Source of the DNA: Chlamydoabsidia padenii
Taxonomy: Eukaryota > Mucoromycota > Mucoromycetes > Mucorales > Cunninghamellaceae
Length of the DNA: 64,000 bases
NCBI GenBank assembly: GCA_025330725.1
Contig: JAIWND010000022.1
Span: forward strand, 186,001 to 250,000
Direction: 5' to 3'
Of the stretch, positions 9,264 to 20,697 are shown in pieces; the stretch's first letter is position 1, and each line of letters begins with the position of its first letter. The notes beneath the pieces are model-generated. The model was not told where the DNA came from, did no database searches, and saw nothing but the letters and a program-made list of their open reading frames with translations. Position numbers and translations under genes: made by a program.

Positions 9264-12029
9264 TGAAGTTGGACCAAAGAGTTTCTGTTTAGTCATTGAT
9301 CTAGAGTTAATGCCGTTTGTTGTTGTTGCTGTTGTTGTATTTTGCGGTATACTGTAAGCCAAAAGTTGATCTATTAAAAGTTTCTTCGCCATTTGAAGTC
9401 GATGTTCATGGTCCGTGATTGCAGTCAATTCATCTTCATTACCAGTCATCAGATCTGAAGAGCCAGTGGTATGGGTGAGTTGGAATATCAAAGCATTCTT
9501 GAATGAAGGTAAAGTTTGCCATTGAATATATGTTGTTGATGGTATTTCCCCAGTGGTTGTATCCGGATTCACTAAATCCACCGACCAGTCCATTTTCATC
9601 ACTTGTTTGAGATTTTTGAGCTGGGTGTTGGATTCCAAGTAGGTAGTCAGAGCGGGTGAGTACGGCACAGGTACATAGCAATGTCGAGGCAAGAGATTTG
9701 ACAAAGCAGCTTGAATCAGGCGTACTTGTGTAACAGGTCCAACCACAGCAACATCAGCCATACCGCATCGGGGAGGCCACCAGAATCGAGTGTTGTGAAG
9801 TCGTCCATAGTCACGCAGAGCATTGCTGTATCGATTCGGAATGGTGCGATGTAAATAGAGTGGAACCTTGACGTTGCATGACACCCAGTTCCGATCCTTT
9901 TCAAAGGTAACAAGCTCCATCACCTCGTCATAAAGTTGTTGTAAACTGCTCGAGTATTTCCGCGGAGTTCTTGCAAAGACGTTGTGTTCGTTTTCAAAGT
10001 AGCCACCAAGTTCAGTGAATTCATCAGCCCCTGAGAATTTGACATAGACACCGTATTTCTTCATGATGCGTTGTATGTTTTTCCCACCAACACCAATAAT
10101 GCGCCGATGGTAGATTTCTGGTACATAAAACGATCGTTCTTCGGGAAGTTCCTGAGATAGTAATTCGAGTCCATAAAATGCCTTGTCAATATCAATGCTG
10201 TCCACCGTCATCAAGCAATTGTAATCGTTGTAAGCAGGTATAAATTTGATGTTGGCACCACAACTCTTGACGATCTTGTTGACTTTGCCGCTTTTTTTTC
10301 CCTTCATAAATGCGCGGTGTTCGGCTGCCAGTTCAATAGTGATACAAGTGGAGATGTGACTTTCCTGATGAAATCAATGGATATTGTCACCGTTAGTACA
10401 GTATTATAGTGTTTATCATGTGGTACTCGGTATTCCTGTTTTGACTTACCCGCCAATTTGATTCCTTGATGAACTGGTAGACAAGACGTATCGTAGTATC
10501 TGAGCCATAAACATCGAGTCTTTCTTGATCACCACGATATAGCACTTCACCGCCCGAGAATTCAGCCAGCCTTGAGACGTAGTTTGAGATTTCCAAGCAC
10601 CAATCATGATTTGGATGACCACTTTGACCATTGACGATTGGTTTGATCTTGAATGTCACATTGTAAATATTATGAGCCTATAATAGAAGAAGAAGAAGTG
10701 TGAGCAGGTTAGAGATGACCATAGTTAGCAGTGCATGTTGTACTTTACCATATGATTTAACAAGCGTAATGTGCGTTCAGTATTGATCCTGTTTTCTCCA
10801 TAAACTTTAATAACAGCCGATCCAGATCCAATTTGAGAAAAGTGAATGAAGGTGCCTATAGAAGGATAAGATGTTAATGACAGTATAGATCTGCTAACCC
10901 ATTCTTACCATTATCCCGAAGAAGCTTCTTCAATTTATCTTGTTGGTGAAGTAAGATCCAATCAGCTTTGTGCGGATCGAATGATGACTCTTTGTGATAC
11001 AAACAATTGAGCTACAAAATTACAAAAGGAAGGGGGAGGGGTTGAGTGAGTTTCGATTTCTTGTTCATTACAATCCCAATTAACCAGCTAAACCTGGTAC
11101 AGCTTGATTGCATATCTACACTACCTTTTGTTCGGCTAGTTTCTTCGCCAATAAAGTTGCCCGTTTAGTGCCAGCTGTGTCACCCGATATATAGACTAGT
11201 CCTTGTTGTTGCTGAAACGGAATCCCCACGTGTCCAACGGCAAAGGGCGTCTCGAGGTATATATTTGTTGCCGTTTCTTCCATTACCGATTGCAGTTGGT
11301 AGTGTCGCTTACCACCAAGTATGTTATGCAGCAAAGGAGGCAGAGATACAGAATCTATATGTAGATCCAACTATATAAAGGTAATAAAAAAAAAGTTAAT
11401 TAAATATTACAATTTAGCATAATGGGATTCCTTACCATTTGATCCAAATAAACAAGGACTTGTATGCGAGCAGCTTCTACCCTGGCCATGGCACCTTGTA
11501 GAGTAATGCTTGGTTCAAGTTCAATGTTTACAGTAAAAGTGACCCCATAATCATTGGCAAGATTTTCGAGGTGTTCGTTCAGCCGCAATCGTTTCTTTTG
11601 TTGGGAAATAATACAAGGGTGAATCGATTGGATTGTTGTTCGTACCTAAATAAAGAAATCAATAAAAACCCAAAGTGAGACGAAGGAGTGAATTGGGGCC
11701 ATCATTTCCGAAACGCGCCAGTACCATTAATTGTACAAGCCCTTTTTTTCTTTTTTGTGTTCAGTATAACTTTTATATATATAAATATATATTACCTGAA
11801 TAGCATCGCTTGTAAGGATGTCACCTCTTGCTGCAAGTACTGAGTTTGTTGGACCAGATACGACCACCTTTAGTTGCTTTTGAGAGGAATGGTTCAAAGT
11901 CAAAACAATATCAAGCAGATCATGATGCTGGTAAAGTATTTCTTGTTGCTTTTGTCTGAGTAAGGCATCATCAAGTTGTGCAAGGCCTGGTGTCAAGATA
12001 CAATGGGAGTAGACTGCATAAGCAACCAT
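8280..12029 (-). CDS. Multi-KH-domain RNA-binding protein
   Basis: Predicted 1005-residue cytoplasmic RNA-binding protein. Nine exons, all in phase: 12029-11796, 11645-11436, 11370-11125, 11011-10909, 10855-10749, 10677-10450, 10364-9263, 9151-8886 and 8801-8280. Degenerate KH-like modules run along the N-terminal two thirds, for example LHNILGGKRHYQLQSVMEE near residue 165. The clearest KH domain is near residues 455-510 (YHRRIIGVGGKNIQRIMKKY, with the GxxG loop). The last 250 residues are Asn/Ser/Pro-rich and probably disordered. The architecture fits the fungal YLL032C/mug60-type KH family; this assignment is from memory and moderate. It shares a divergent promoter with the EPG5-like gene. 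Intron 7 starts with GT followed directly by 71 A. Confidence 0.85.
9190..9260. repeat. T71 homopolymer
   Basis: An uninterrupted run of 71 T on the plus strand. It lies in intron 7 of the KH gene (9152-9262), where it forms A71 immediately after the 5' GT. Confidence 0.95.
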
Positions 12030-12542
12030 ATTACAACGATGGAATGGTGAGTAATTATAAAAAAGTCAAAGGGGAGAGAATATGTTGTCGTTTGAATTGA
12101 GCAGACTACAGAAATAATGGTATATTGAATGTATATATATATATAAAAGGGACTAAGGTATGTGGTATGTAGGGTGGATAAAAAAGGGAAGTGGAGAAAA
12201 AAGAGAAGAAAGGGAATAGAGGGTGAAATTTCAAAAGCCAGCATTTTCCTCTGAATGTTCAAACCCCGCCATTTTTACTTTCATTTTTGATTTTTCAACT
12301 TTGTCTTCCTCCTTCTTTTTATATTACTGTCGCACACATCTTTAATCCTGTTTCCATCAAGCATCAAGTCATTACTACCTAGTACCATTACGTCTAGAAA
12401 AAAAGGTAACACACTTATAGTCTAAAGAACAACATGATACTGACCCTCCCTCTCCTCATATCTAGTGGTTCGCTTTGCTTCAACATCATCTGGCAATGAA
12501 CTTGTTCGACCTCGGCAAATCGTGATCAACCTAACTCAAACC
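12030..12542. promoter_or_regulatory. Divergent promoter region between KH and EPG5-like genes
   Basis: The two start codons face away from each other across about 510 bp. The region holds an element gttcaaaccccgcc at 12257-12270, TA repeats near 12131 and pyrimidine-rich stretches. On the plus side no ATG in frame with EPG5 is found before 12543. A 5'-UTR intron ending at ..ctag (12465) is likely. Confidence 0.5.
12257..12270 (-). promoter_or_regulatory. gcgggatttgaa-type element
   Basis: Reads gttcaaaccccgcc on the plus strand, about 230 bp from the KH start and 290 bp from the EPG5-like start, in the middle of the shared promoter. Confidence 0.45.
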
Positions 12543-15500
12543 ATGAACAATGAAACTGTTTATCCTGACCTCAAAACTCTCTTGGCAAAGTATGACACTG
12601 CGACACAACGACTTGTACAAGCTCAAAAGACTGTCTTATCACTTGAAAACTCGCCGACCGTAACGATTCAAGATGTGTGGAAGGAAGAACCGGTGGTGGA
12701 AACCTTGCAACAATCATGTGGCGATGGTGCTGTGGTCAATTTGAAACACGAATATCAGCAATATACATATCGAGATGCAAAAGTGGATCAACTCGAACAA
12801 TCGCTATGCAATCTCTCTGACGAAACCAACAGGACACTCTATGAATGTCTTTATCAAGCTAAAATGACAAAATTGGCTGTACAAGACTGGTTGGAAAATA
12901 TCATGTGGTCTCTTAATATGCGATCTAATATTATATCTGGTGAAAAGCAACAAGTATCTGTGGCGGCTACTATTGGTGAAAAGGATACGACTGACTTGTA
13001 CAAAGACGATATGACAATATTATCACGGGTGCTCAACACACTCTTCACAGCTGAACAAACTTCAACCAATGAAATCGGCAATCAAGTCGACACAACAACT
13101 ATGAATGACAACGTGAGGAATAATGATGCCTATTTGGAACAACTACACACTTGGATTCTCAACATTGGTTCTGCCTTTATCAAATGCGCATCTTTAACCG
13201 ATTACAAGTATCTCTTATTGCAACTGTACAAGTCGAAACAAGCTACGGAATGGGGTGTGACCTTGATTCAATATATACCAGATGGGAACATACTCGAATT
13301 CATGGCGGAATACCATTTGGCACTTGGGTGTGTGCTCGACAATCCTACTGACTCACCGTGGCAAGAAGAAGACTACATCAATTGTTTGGATCAACTTGAC
13401 GTGCCATTTGTTTGTGCTCACTTTGTCGACTCGATATTCCAACAGGACCACCCACTGGACCATGCCTCCGCCACTCACTCTGCCGAATTCTTCGATCTAT
13501 CCAACTCGTTGATTGACGCATTACTGGCGGGTATACGTCTTGCATCCTCTAAGAACTATTCTAATCTGAAGAAACGATTGGCTCAACAAATCTCACAAGC
13601 ATCGGTTACCTTGACATCGGAATTGAAAAAACACAATACTTGGTCTGAACAATGTCAACCGGATGGCGACGACTTTATTGTGCATGTGGTTACTGGTCTA
13701 CTCTCTGTCTCTGATTCAGATGTTTGGCACTTTTTACCTTCATTACCCTTCGACATTGTATCCTCTCAAGCTCTTTGGGAAATCACTCTGAAACTTCTTC
13801 AGATCACTGATTATGCAGAACCTTCTAATCTCCGATCTGCCATCAAAAATCCTCCTGTCATCAACTCCTTTCTCCAACAAGTAAAAGGTAGTCCAACACA
13901 AGGGGTATTTATGATCAGCTGTTTGACAAATGTGGTGACATCTATATCTTCTGGTGTTGGTAAAATGTCGTCTTCTGATACAAATAACTCTTTACTTGGT
14001 GCTTCTTTGGTGGCTATTATCGCACATGCCCTCTTCACTATTGCTTTTGTGGATCAAGACCTCAACGATATTTATTACAAGGATGTACGGGATAACTTTG
14101 GGATTATTTGCTCGGCTCATCCATTTGTAATATCACTTTTGTTGCGCTGGACATGCGATCATCTTGCCGGTATGGAAAATATGGCTTTGTATCTATTCCG
14201 ATCACTACCTCTTGACAGGTGGGAAATCCTTACTGATGACCTCACATTACTATATCAGCTACTTCAACAATCCGAACAGTCTTTGTGGGTAACTTTTGCT
14301 CAGTATGTTATTGGCCAACTCAACTTTGGTTATTGTCAAGAACCTTCCATCTCTACTGGTCCGGATCCACCACACTCTTCTCATCCTTGGTGTCAAAATC
14401 CTAAACAACCCTTCTTACCTTATAGAACACATGAAGATTTGGCTTTTCTCATATTGGACTCTTGTCAAAAATACCAATCTCTCTATGACTTTGACAAAGA
14501 TATTCTGGGCAGTACCAAGGCATCATCACTATTTACATCAACTAAACATACAGCAGCAGCAGCAACACCATCATCATCGTCAGTCAGTATTAATGCAACT
14601 TCACATCAACACTTTTTGGACTGGTGTTGGACCGTGGTACAACAGCTACAACTTTACCATACACCACTTTCATCAAGGGCATCTGATATGGACAAATGCA
14701 TTGATCTGGCTTTTTTGAAAGCCTGCTTGAACCAGCCTGCCGAAAATATATCTTCTCATGGTGCTTTACTGGTATTTGTGGCATTCCTTCTCTCACCAAC
14801 AAGTCGACACTTTTTACGTTTTGAATCGGGCCATGGTTGGATGAAATTACTTGTTATATTAAGGCGCGGTAAATGTACTGCTGCCATCCATCTCCTAGGT
14901 GAAATTGTACCTGCATTTATCTATCTCCACGGCGACGACTTTTTTACCGGTGACGATAGTGTGGTGGACTACTTGCGGAATATGGTGGAACACAAAAAGG
15001 ATCCTATGCTTCGACAGAGTGCTCAATACTATATCGATCTACATAGCGTCAAGGGGAACAAGAAGGTGGCATCTCGGAAAACTGATCATCCTGCGTCGGA
15101 CTTTTGGTACCTGAAATCACTCAATGGTATTGGCTTTGTGATTGGGTCTCATGCTTGGCATTGTCATGTAATCGATACCACCAGCGATCTAAATGGATTC
15201 TCTTACCTCAACCTTGTCCTTTACTCTTGGCTTTACACTGTATTTCGCAAAGATGACTGGATGTGGAGCGAACAATATGTGACCATAGTCGATGATATCT
15301 GCTATATTGCTTACTGTCTGGATCAACAATCGTTGGTGTATAAAATGCTGGAAAAAGAAATGGAACGACTGGAACAGATCAAATCACCATCACCAAAGCC
15401 ATCGTTTTCGGTCTCACCCAAGCTGATGCCTCTTGTTGGACAACCGCGAAAAGCACTCAAATATATCAAGAACATGCTTCCCGACTCGACCTATGCAACA

Positions 15501-16451
15501 CTTCTCACTGGCGAATGGTCAATGCTGTCTCTTACAACAAACAATTTATTTAAAACGCCGGGTGTGGAACCAAATTCACTGTGGTTTGCCTTCAAGGTAC
15601 TGCTATTGGAAACGGCTAAAGAAAAGGATGATCGCTGTGCATTCACACAACTACTCTTGGCCGAATCAACACCCATACCTTCACCAACCTCATCATCATC
15701 GTCTTCATCGTCTCCGGTACCATCAAATTTATTAGCATCTCCATCATCACATTCTATGCCACTATCAGCGGCATTCGGGCTACTACAGTATATGCAGCAA
15801 CCAGATAATGACTTCAAGATCCTTTCGGCTAATAGCAAGAAACCTGTGGACTTTTATTGTGTTTATCGAATCCTTCAGCACATTCTGGTGGCTCCATTCG
15901 ATCATCCGGTGATGCCTCTCCTACTTCAAATCTTCTTTTGTCTCTTTTACGCCAATATGGCTATAACAAATGGTGATGGAACCAAAAAAAAAATCTTCTA
16001 TGGTGCTGCCTTTTTTGCCAAGAAACAAGATCAACTTGCCAAGCTCCGTGATCGAATCGCCAGTTTACAAACATACCATGGGCAACAAGGAATGGCGCCA
16101 GCAAACTCTTTTAAAACAAGGGACGATCAAACGATTCATGAACAAACGACTCGGCACCATGAACACCTCCGACAAATCTATTATGCAATGTGGTTATGGC
16201 TGGGAAGTGAAGATCTACTCACACAAGGTGGTGACACTGGAGGGATCTACTCCTCTGATCTGGAGAAACTTCCTGCGCATTATTGTCCACAGCGACTCCT
16301 CTCTTGTCTTCAAGCCACGACGATGGATACTTGGGAAAATCATCAGCCTTGGATCAAATATGATGCGCTTTGGTACGATTTGGTGGACAATGAACGGATC
16401 AAGACATCTTTTAGCAAGTTTGGTTGGGTGGACTCTGGTTGGAATAGTTAA
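12543..16451 (+). CDS. EPG5: EPG5-like autophagy tether, C-terminal-half homologue
   Basis: Single open frame of 1302 residues from the ATG at 12543 (the frame stays open to 12465 without an earlier ATG). EPG5 in animals is a Rab7 effector that tethers autophagosomes to late endosomes/lysosomes. Conserved blocks I recognise from memory of animal EPG5: MALYLFRSLPLDRW (about residue 546), a low-complexity insert, FAFKVLLLETAKEK, then DHPVMPLLLQIFFCLF near residue 1119, an RL-rich helix, and a terminal block with WLWLGSEDLL, HYCPQRLLSCL and DLVDNERI. The protein is mainly alpha-helical. At 1302 residues it covers only the C-terminal half of the about 2,580-residue animal protein, and the divergent neighbour leaves no room upstream for the rest. 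Its last 600 bp lie in the right inverted-repeat arm. Confidence 0.7.
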   Translation: MNNETVYPDLKTLLAKYDTATQRLVQAQKTVLSLENSPTVTIQDVWKEEPVVETLQQSCGDGAVVNLKHEYQQYTYRDAKVDQLEQSLCNLSDETNRTLYECLYQAKMTKLAVQDWLENIMWSLNMRSNIISGEKQQVSVAATIGEKDTTDLYKDDMTILSRVLNTLFTAEQTSTNEIGNQVDTTTMNDNVRNNDAYLEQLHTWILNIGSAFIKCASLTDYKYLLLQLYKSKQATEWGVTLIQYIPDGNILEFMAEYHLALGCVLDNPTDSPWQEEDYINCLDQLDVPFVCAHFVDSIFQQDHPLDHASATHSAEFFDLSNSLIDALLAGIRLASSKNYSNLKKRLAQQISQASVTLTSELKKHNTWSEQCQPDGDDFIVHVVTGLLSVSDSDVWHFLPSLPFDIVSSQALWEITLKLLQITDYAEPSNLRSAIKNPPVINSFLQQVKGSPTQGVFMISCLTNVVTSISSGVGKMSSSDTNNSLLGASLVAIIAHALFTIAFVDQDLNDIYYKDVRDNFGIICSAHPFVISLLLRWTCDHLAGMENMALYLFRSLPLDRWEILTDDLTLLYQLLQQSEQSLWVTFAQYVIGQLNFGYCQEPSISTGPDPPHSSHPWCQNPKQPFLPYRTHEDLAFLILDSCQKYQSLYDFDKDILGSTKASSLFTSTKHTAAAATPSSSSVSINATSHQHFLDWCWTVVQQLQLYHTPLSSRASDMDKCIDLAFLKACLNQPAENISSHGALLVFVAFLLSPTSRHFLRFESGHGWMKLLVILRRGKCTAAIHLLGEIVPAFIYLHGDDFFTGDDSVVDYLRNMVEHKKDPMLRQSAQYYIDLHSVKGNKKVASRKTDHPASDFWYLKSLNGIGFVIGSHAWHCHVIDTTSDLNGFSYLNLVLYSWLYTVFRKDDWMWSEQYVTIVDDICYIAYCLDQQSLVYKMLEKEMERLEQIKSPSPKPSFSVSPKLMPLVGQPRKALKYIKNMLPDSTYATLLTGEWSMLSLTTNNLFKTPGVEPNSLWFAFKVLLLETAKEKDDRCAFTQLLLAESTPIPSPTSSSSSSSSPVPSNLLASPSSHSMPLSAAFGLLQYMQQPDNDFKILSANSKKPVDFYCVYRILQHILVAPFDHPVMPLLLQIFFCLFYANMAITNGDGTKKKIFYGAAFFAKKQDQLAKLRDRIASLQTYHGQQGMAPANSFKTRDDQTIHEQTTRHHEHLRQIYYAMWLWLGSEDLLTQGGDTGGIYSSDLEKLPAHYCPQRLLSCLQATTMDTWENHQPWIKYDALWYDLVDNERIKTSFSKFGWVDSGWNS

Positions 16452-16865
16452 TAACTAGATTAGTTGATATGTTTAACTTTATATTATCTCTCTTTTTTTT
16501 TTTTTTTTGCCCACTAATAAACTGATACCCTTCACTTGACTCGACCCTCATTTATATATTCAAATACCGCTTATCCGAGATATGAGTCTGATGTATTTGC
16601 CCCAAAAGCAGTCTGTAGCTCAACAATATTACTTCGGCCTGTCATGCAAGGCACAATAATAATAGTAAATGAGTCAAAAAAGTCGGTATCCTAATTTAAA
16701 CTTTGTGGGAAGGGGACATTAACCTGGTTCCTTGCAAGTCTTTACTTTTTGATCGCCAGAATGTTCAAACCCCGCCCCGGATGACTTGGCCTTTTTATTC
16801 CCTCTTGGCACTTGATCCCTCTTCTTTTCCTGCTCTACTTTTTTTTAAATCATCACTCTCCTTGG
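16452..16865. promoter_or_regulatory. Promoter of the right transcription-factor copy
   Basis: Intergenic between the EPG5-like stop and the transcription-factor start. It appears base-for-base the mirror of 6575-6989, including the T run near 16494 and the element at 16763-16776. Confidence 0.5.
16763..16776 (-). promoter_or_regulatory. gcgggatttgaa-type element
   Basis: Reads gttcaaaccccgcc, 90 bp upstream of the ATG at 16866. Confidence 0.45.
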
Positions 16866-18610
16866 ATGCCTTCTAATATACCAGATAAAATACCTTTTAA
16901 AAAGCTAAAGCCTTGTCAACGTAAGTGATACGCTACCAGAAAAGGAAATAGAGCGTCTTTATATTAACAAGCACACTTTATCTTTGTGGGGGGGGGGGAA
17001 TAGGTTGCAAAGTCCAAAGAAGAAAATGCGATCGGTCTTCTGAAGATGTCGACTGCTCTCGGTGTATTAAAAGTAATCGGGAATGTATCAACGACGATAG
17101 TGGTGCGGATATAGAAGATGTATCTATCGATGGCAACACGGAACTACAGCGACTTGAAGAAAAGGTGGCCAGTCTTCAACACAATCTACAGCTAATGGAA
17201 GATCACCTACAACACAACAGCAACAACAGTAACACTTTAACTCTGGTGGATTGGGAAGAAACGGCATTGGCATCTTGGAATCAACGTTATATGGTATCCA
17301 AATCTATTTGCACTCCTCTTCTCAACAATGAATCACAACCTTCCTCGTATTTGCACTCAAACTTACCAATGAAGACGGCGACTTCTTCGGCATTCTTGTC
17401 AAGTGCATCCAACGACCAAGCTTTAGTATCAAGTTCAACAGGAAAAAGGGACGATAAGGACTATCAATGGGATTTGACGTTGGTGGGTGGACAACTTCGA
17501 CTGGAAACATCAATACGAAGCTTTGACGAACTGATTGCGTACGGCCATGCTTTACAAAAGTACCTCTCTCCCTTCTCTGGAGTCTTTGACAATACTGCCT
17601 TTTTATTTGAACAAATTCAATCACAATGTCTTCTTCCGATGACAATACAAGTCATCTCTCAAACCCCACCTACCAGTCGGCGCAAGACATTGGACAATGG
17701 GGCCAGCATGATCAGCAAGTATCATTATGTCTTGAAGCGACATCATACTGCGGTGCTCTTGGCGGCGGCTGGAATACCACTTCCACTCTCATGCATCGAA
17801 GAAATCCTTCAGGTGTACTTTACGTGTATCAACCCTGCTCTGCCTATGATTCATGCACCCACCTACTTTGCTGAGTATGAATCTACGGTGCGTAATGATC
17901 CTAACCAACATGCCCTGACAATGGCAATTTGCTCCATGGTTACCAGCTCTACCTGTAGGCATCTTCCTTACGACAATTACGAAAGGCGGATCTTGGCAGA
18001 CTACTTTTATCAACGGGCTGTTGATCTTCTCGTGGACTTTTTTGATGATCCTGAACGGCGATTGGAAACTCTTATAGTGATCAACTTTTTATCTCAATAT
18101 CAGCAAATAACTATGCGTGTGACTGATGCAAGGAAATGGTGCACTATTGGTTTTATGATTGCTAATGACCTCAAAAAAGAATACAAGCAACATCAATCAT
18201 CGACACCGCCAACTACACCAAAGACAAATGATCCACCAACACCTTCCTCACCATCACCAGTGTTCTCATATCCATCTCCGTATTCACCTTCGGAATCTCA
18301 ATTCAGCTTGCCGCCATCTCCAACACCAAGTACATCTACAGCCACCTTGATATCCAAACTTGCAAAAACGACAAACGATATTGATGCTGCTCTCTTCAGT
18401 CGCCACTATACTGTCATATTATGCTTCCACAAGTTTATGGAACTGATTATTGAACGAAATCCGGAAACTAGGGAATATATGAGCTCTCGGCCATTACTCT
18501 TTGTGGAAGACGAATGCGAAACCTCATATATCTTTATTTGTGCTTACAACTATGCGCTAGAATTCATCACTCATCCTGTGGTGTTGGAAATGAAGGTAAA
18601 GAAAAGTATG

Positions 18611-18662
<52 letters not shown>

Positions 18663-19132
18663 ATGGGAATACTAACTAGTATGTTGATTAGGAGCAAGTA
18701 CATCGGATGCATTTGGGTGAAACAGCAAAAGTATCACTGGAACTGATACTTCGATTCAATCAAGTTTACCAAGACTGGTGGAAATCTCTCCCTTCGTCAT
18801 TCCGAGTGTGTGATCAAGACCCTGGTGATATATCCTGTCGACCTTATATTGAACAATGCACGTGTCAAATCAAGCTGATCGTGTTTATCATCGCTACAGC
18901 TTACAAGGTTGAAGCGAATCTGGCATTGGCGAAACCTTCCAATCAATCCTCAATTGCTCAAGATGGGAACTATCAACTGGTACGGGCTATTCAAGAGCGG
19001 GCTCTGAACGAAGCTTATGATTGTATTGAATCTTTGATTATCGCAATGAAAAGGGTGGATTCGATCATGGATTACTGTATTTGTAAGTGTATATTAACTT
19101 TATGTAATGATGATTTGATCTAACCTCTCTCT

Positions 19133-19173
<41 letters not shown>

Positions 19174-19519
19174 TAATGTAGTTGCCTCTGATCTATTGCT
19201 GGTGATATCTGATCTACTATGTAGTCTGGCAGCAAGCTCAAGTGTGTCTGTGAAACTACGGTCCAAGCAAAAATTGATGGAATCCCTCTATGATCTTCAA
19301 CATGTCCAGTTTATGCAAGGCAACATAGTCCCTCCCTCACTGTCACCTTTGTTACATATGGATTCAAGGACAAAATCAGCTACATCAACTACACCATTAG
19401 CAGCATCGATCAATACCACCGACCTGTTACCAAATATATTGGACATGTACAACGAATACACCTTCCCTTGTTTGGCATTTGGATACGATGTTATACGAAA
19501 AGCATCCGAAGACGATTAG
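16866..19519 (+). CDS. Zn2Cys6 fungal transcription factor, right copy
   Basis: Predicted 791 residues. Exons 16866-16920, 17004-18595, 18692-19082 and 19182-19519; phases agree throughout. Exon 1 supplies MPSNIPDKIPFKKLKPCQ and intron 1 interrupts the zinc cluster (C17, C20, C27, C36, C39, C46). Coiled coil, central regulatory domain and Ser/Pro/Thr linker are as in the left copy. Exon 2 and the promoter look identical to the left copy. Differences cluster in exon 3 (EQCTCQIKL against ELCTSQIKL) and exon 4, which has a 3-residue insertion (TTPLAASINTTDL). Intron 2 contains (TA)23 and intron 3 a long T run. Regulated genes are unknown. Confidence 0.9.
18615..18660. repeat. (TA)23 microsatellite in intron
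   Basis: Inside intron 2 of the right transcription-factor copy. The left copy has (TA)10. Confidence 0.9.
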
Positions 19520-20030
19520 ATATTATTACCATTTGGCATTGTGTACATAGTTATAATACTTTTTTTAAATAAATAAATAAATAAACTTTACTTTTTAATC
19601 ATCACATCGACCTGCAGGACGCACCACCTTTTTTAGATTAAATCCCCGACTAGGTGGTTCACGGATTCCAGGAACCATCATCCGTCATAAAAAGCAAAAA
19701 GATAACACATCAAAAAAAAAGTAGTTTAAAAGATTAGGTAAAGTGAAAAGAAGAAAGGATAATATCATAGGGATTTACTTCGTTTAACGTAGGGATTTCG
19801 CACGTAGACTTTCCAAAGAGTTGGATTAGGGGGAATTCCCCCGATGTACGATTTTAATAGCGGGATTTGAATCCCCTTATTCCTTTTCTCTTTTCAAATG
19901 CTCGTTTTTAATTTTTTTCTTCTTCTTCTTACAGAATCGACGATCCAACCATCTTTAATCAAAAGGGCACTTTGATGATAACTTTTATATCAAAAGTAAG
20001 TTTACAAAAAAGTAATAAACATGAACTTGT

Positions 20031-20065
<35 letters not shown>

Positions 20066-20697
20066 GAGAGACTGCCCCTACAACTTACTCTTACCATTCT
20101 TCTCCTAACGATTGAATACATCACGAAGAATTCCTTTTGACTTTTGTTGATTGATGCAATTGGTGAACTAAGTGAAACTATTACAATTTGGGTGTCCTCA
20201 ATCAATACAGCAACAAAGACAAAGACAACAACAAAACAACAGCGGGCTTGGTAGATTGAATGCTATGGAAAACAATATTGGAATAGACACTGGATAATCC
20301 GTCTCAAGCCCAAATAGGTAAGACAAATGAAGCTATCAAGTAACTAATACGCGGATGTGCTCCAGTTTTGTAGTTAGTAATATGTTGGCCTTTGTCAAAC
20401 CACTTAACAGGCATCGATTCTACTGACCCAGTCGACTCTGGATAGTAACAAAACCGGTAAGAAAAGAAAAAGTAGGGATATATTACAATTATTTTAGCTA
20501 ATTCCACTCTTTCCTTTTAGTAATCAAGGATGATACGAACAATAGTGGCAATGCTTGATGGCTTTCATCCTATACCAGACTATTTCTAGGAGGCTTTAAA
20601 TACGATTACAAACTCATGCGCTGACGACTACCGACAACTATAATAGCTCCACCAAACTGATATACCATACTCCTCCAGTCTGCAGCATTCACTCAAC
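19520..20697. other. Intergenic, decayed gene-like sequence
   Basis: After the inverted-repeat end (about 19690) there is an element agcgggatttgaatc at 19859, then an ATG at 19975, a GT..T-run..AG intron-like stretch (to about 20062) and frames that stop within a few codons. It looks like the remains of a gene rather than an active one. Confidence 0.35.

Larger units (their letters stand above)
15858..19690. repeat. Right arm of a large inverted repeat
   Basis: Matches the reverse complement of 3820-7372. It starts inside the EPG5-like coding region (tgtgtttatc..) and ends near ggaaccatcatcc. Because it contains the intact EPG5 end, it is the likely donor and the left arm the copy. Longer TA (46 bp) and T tracts and 212 bp absent from the left arm account for its greater length. 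Confidence 0.9.

Noticed and set aside
17165..18661. Transcription factor starting at an internal codon and ending in an Ile/Tyr run
   Set aside because: The Ile/Tyr tail is the intronic TA tract and the true start is the ATG at 16866, which supplies half of the zinc cluster.
3820..19690. Inverted repeat as an assembly artefact
   Set aside because: The arms differ by a 212-bp deletion, tract lengths and many substitutions at both ends, which a duplicated contig would not show.
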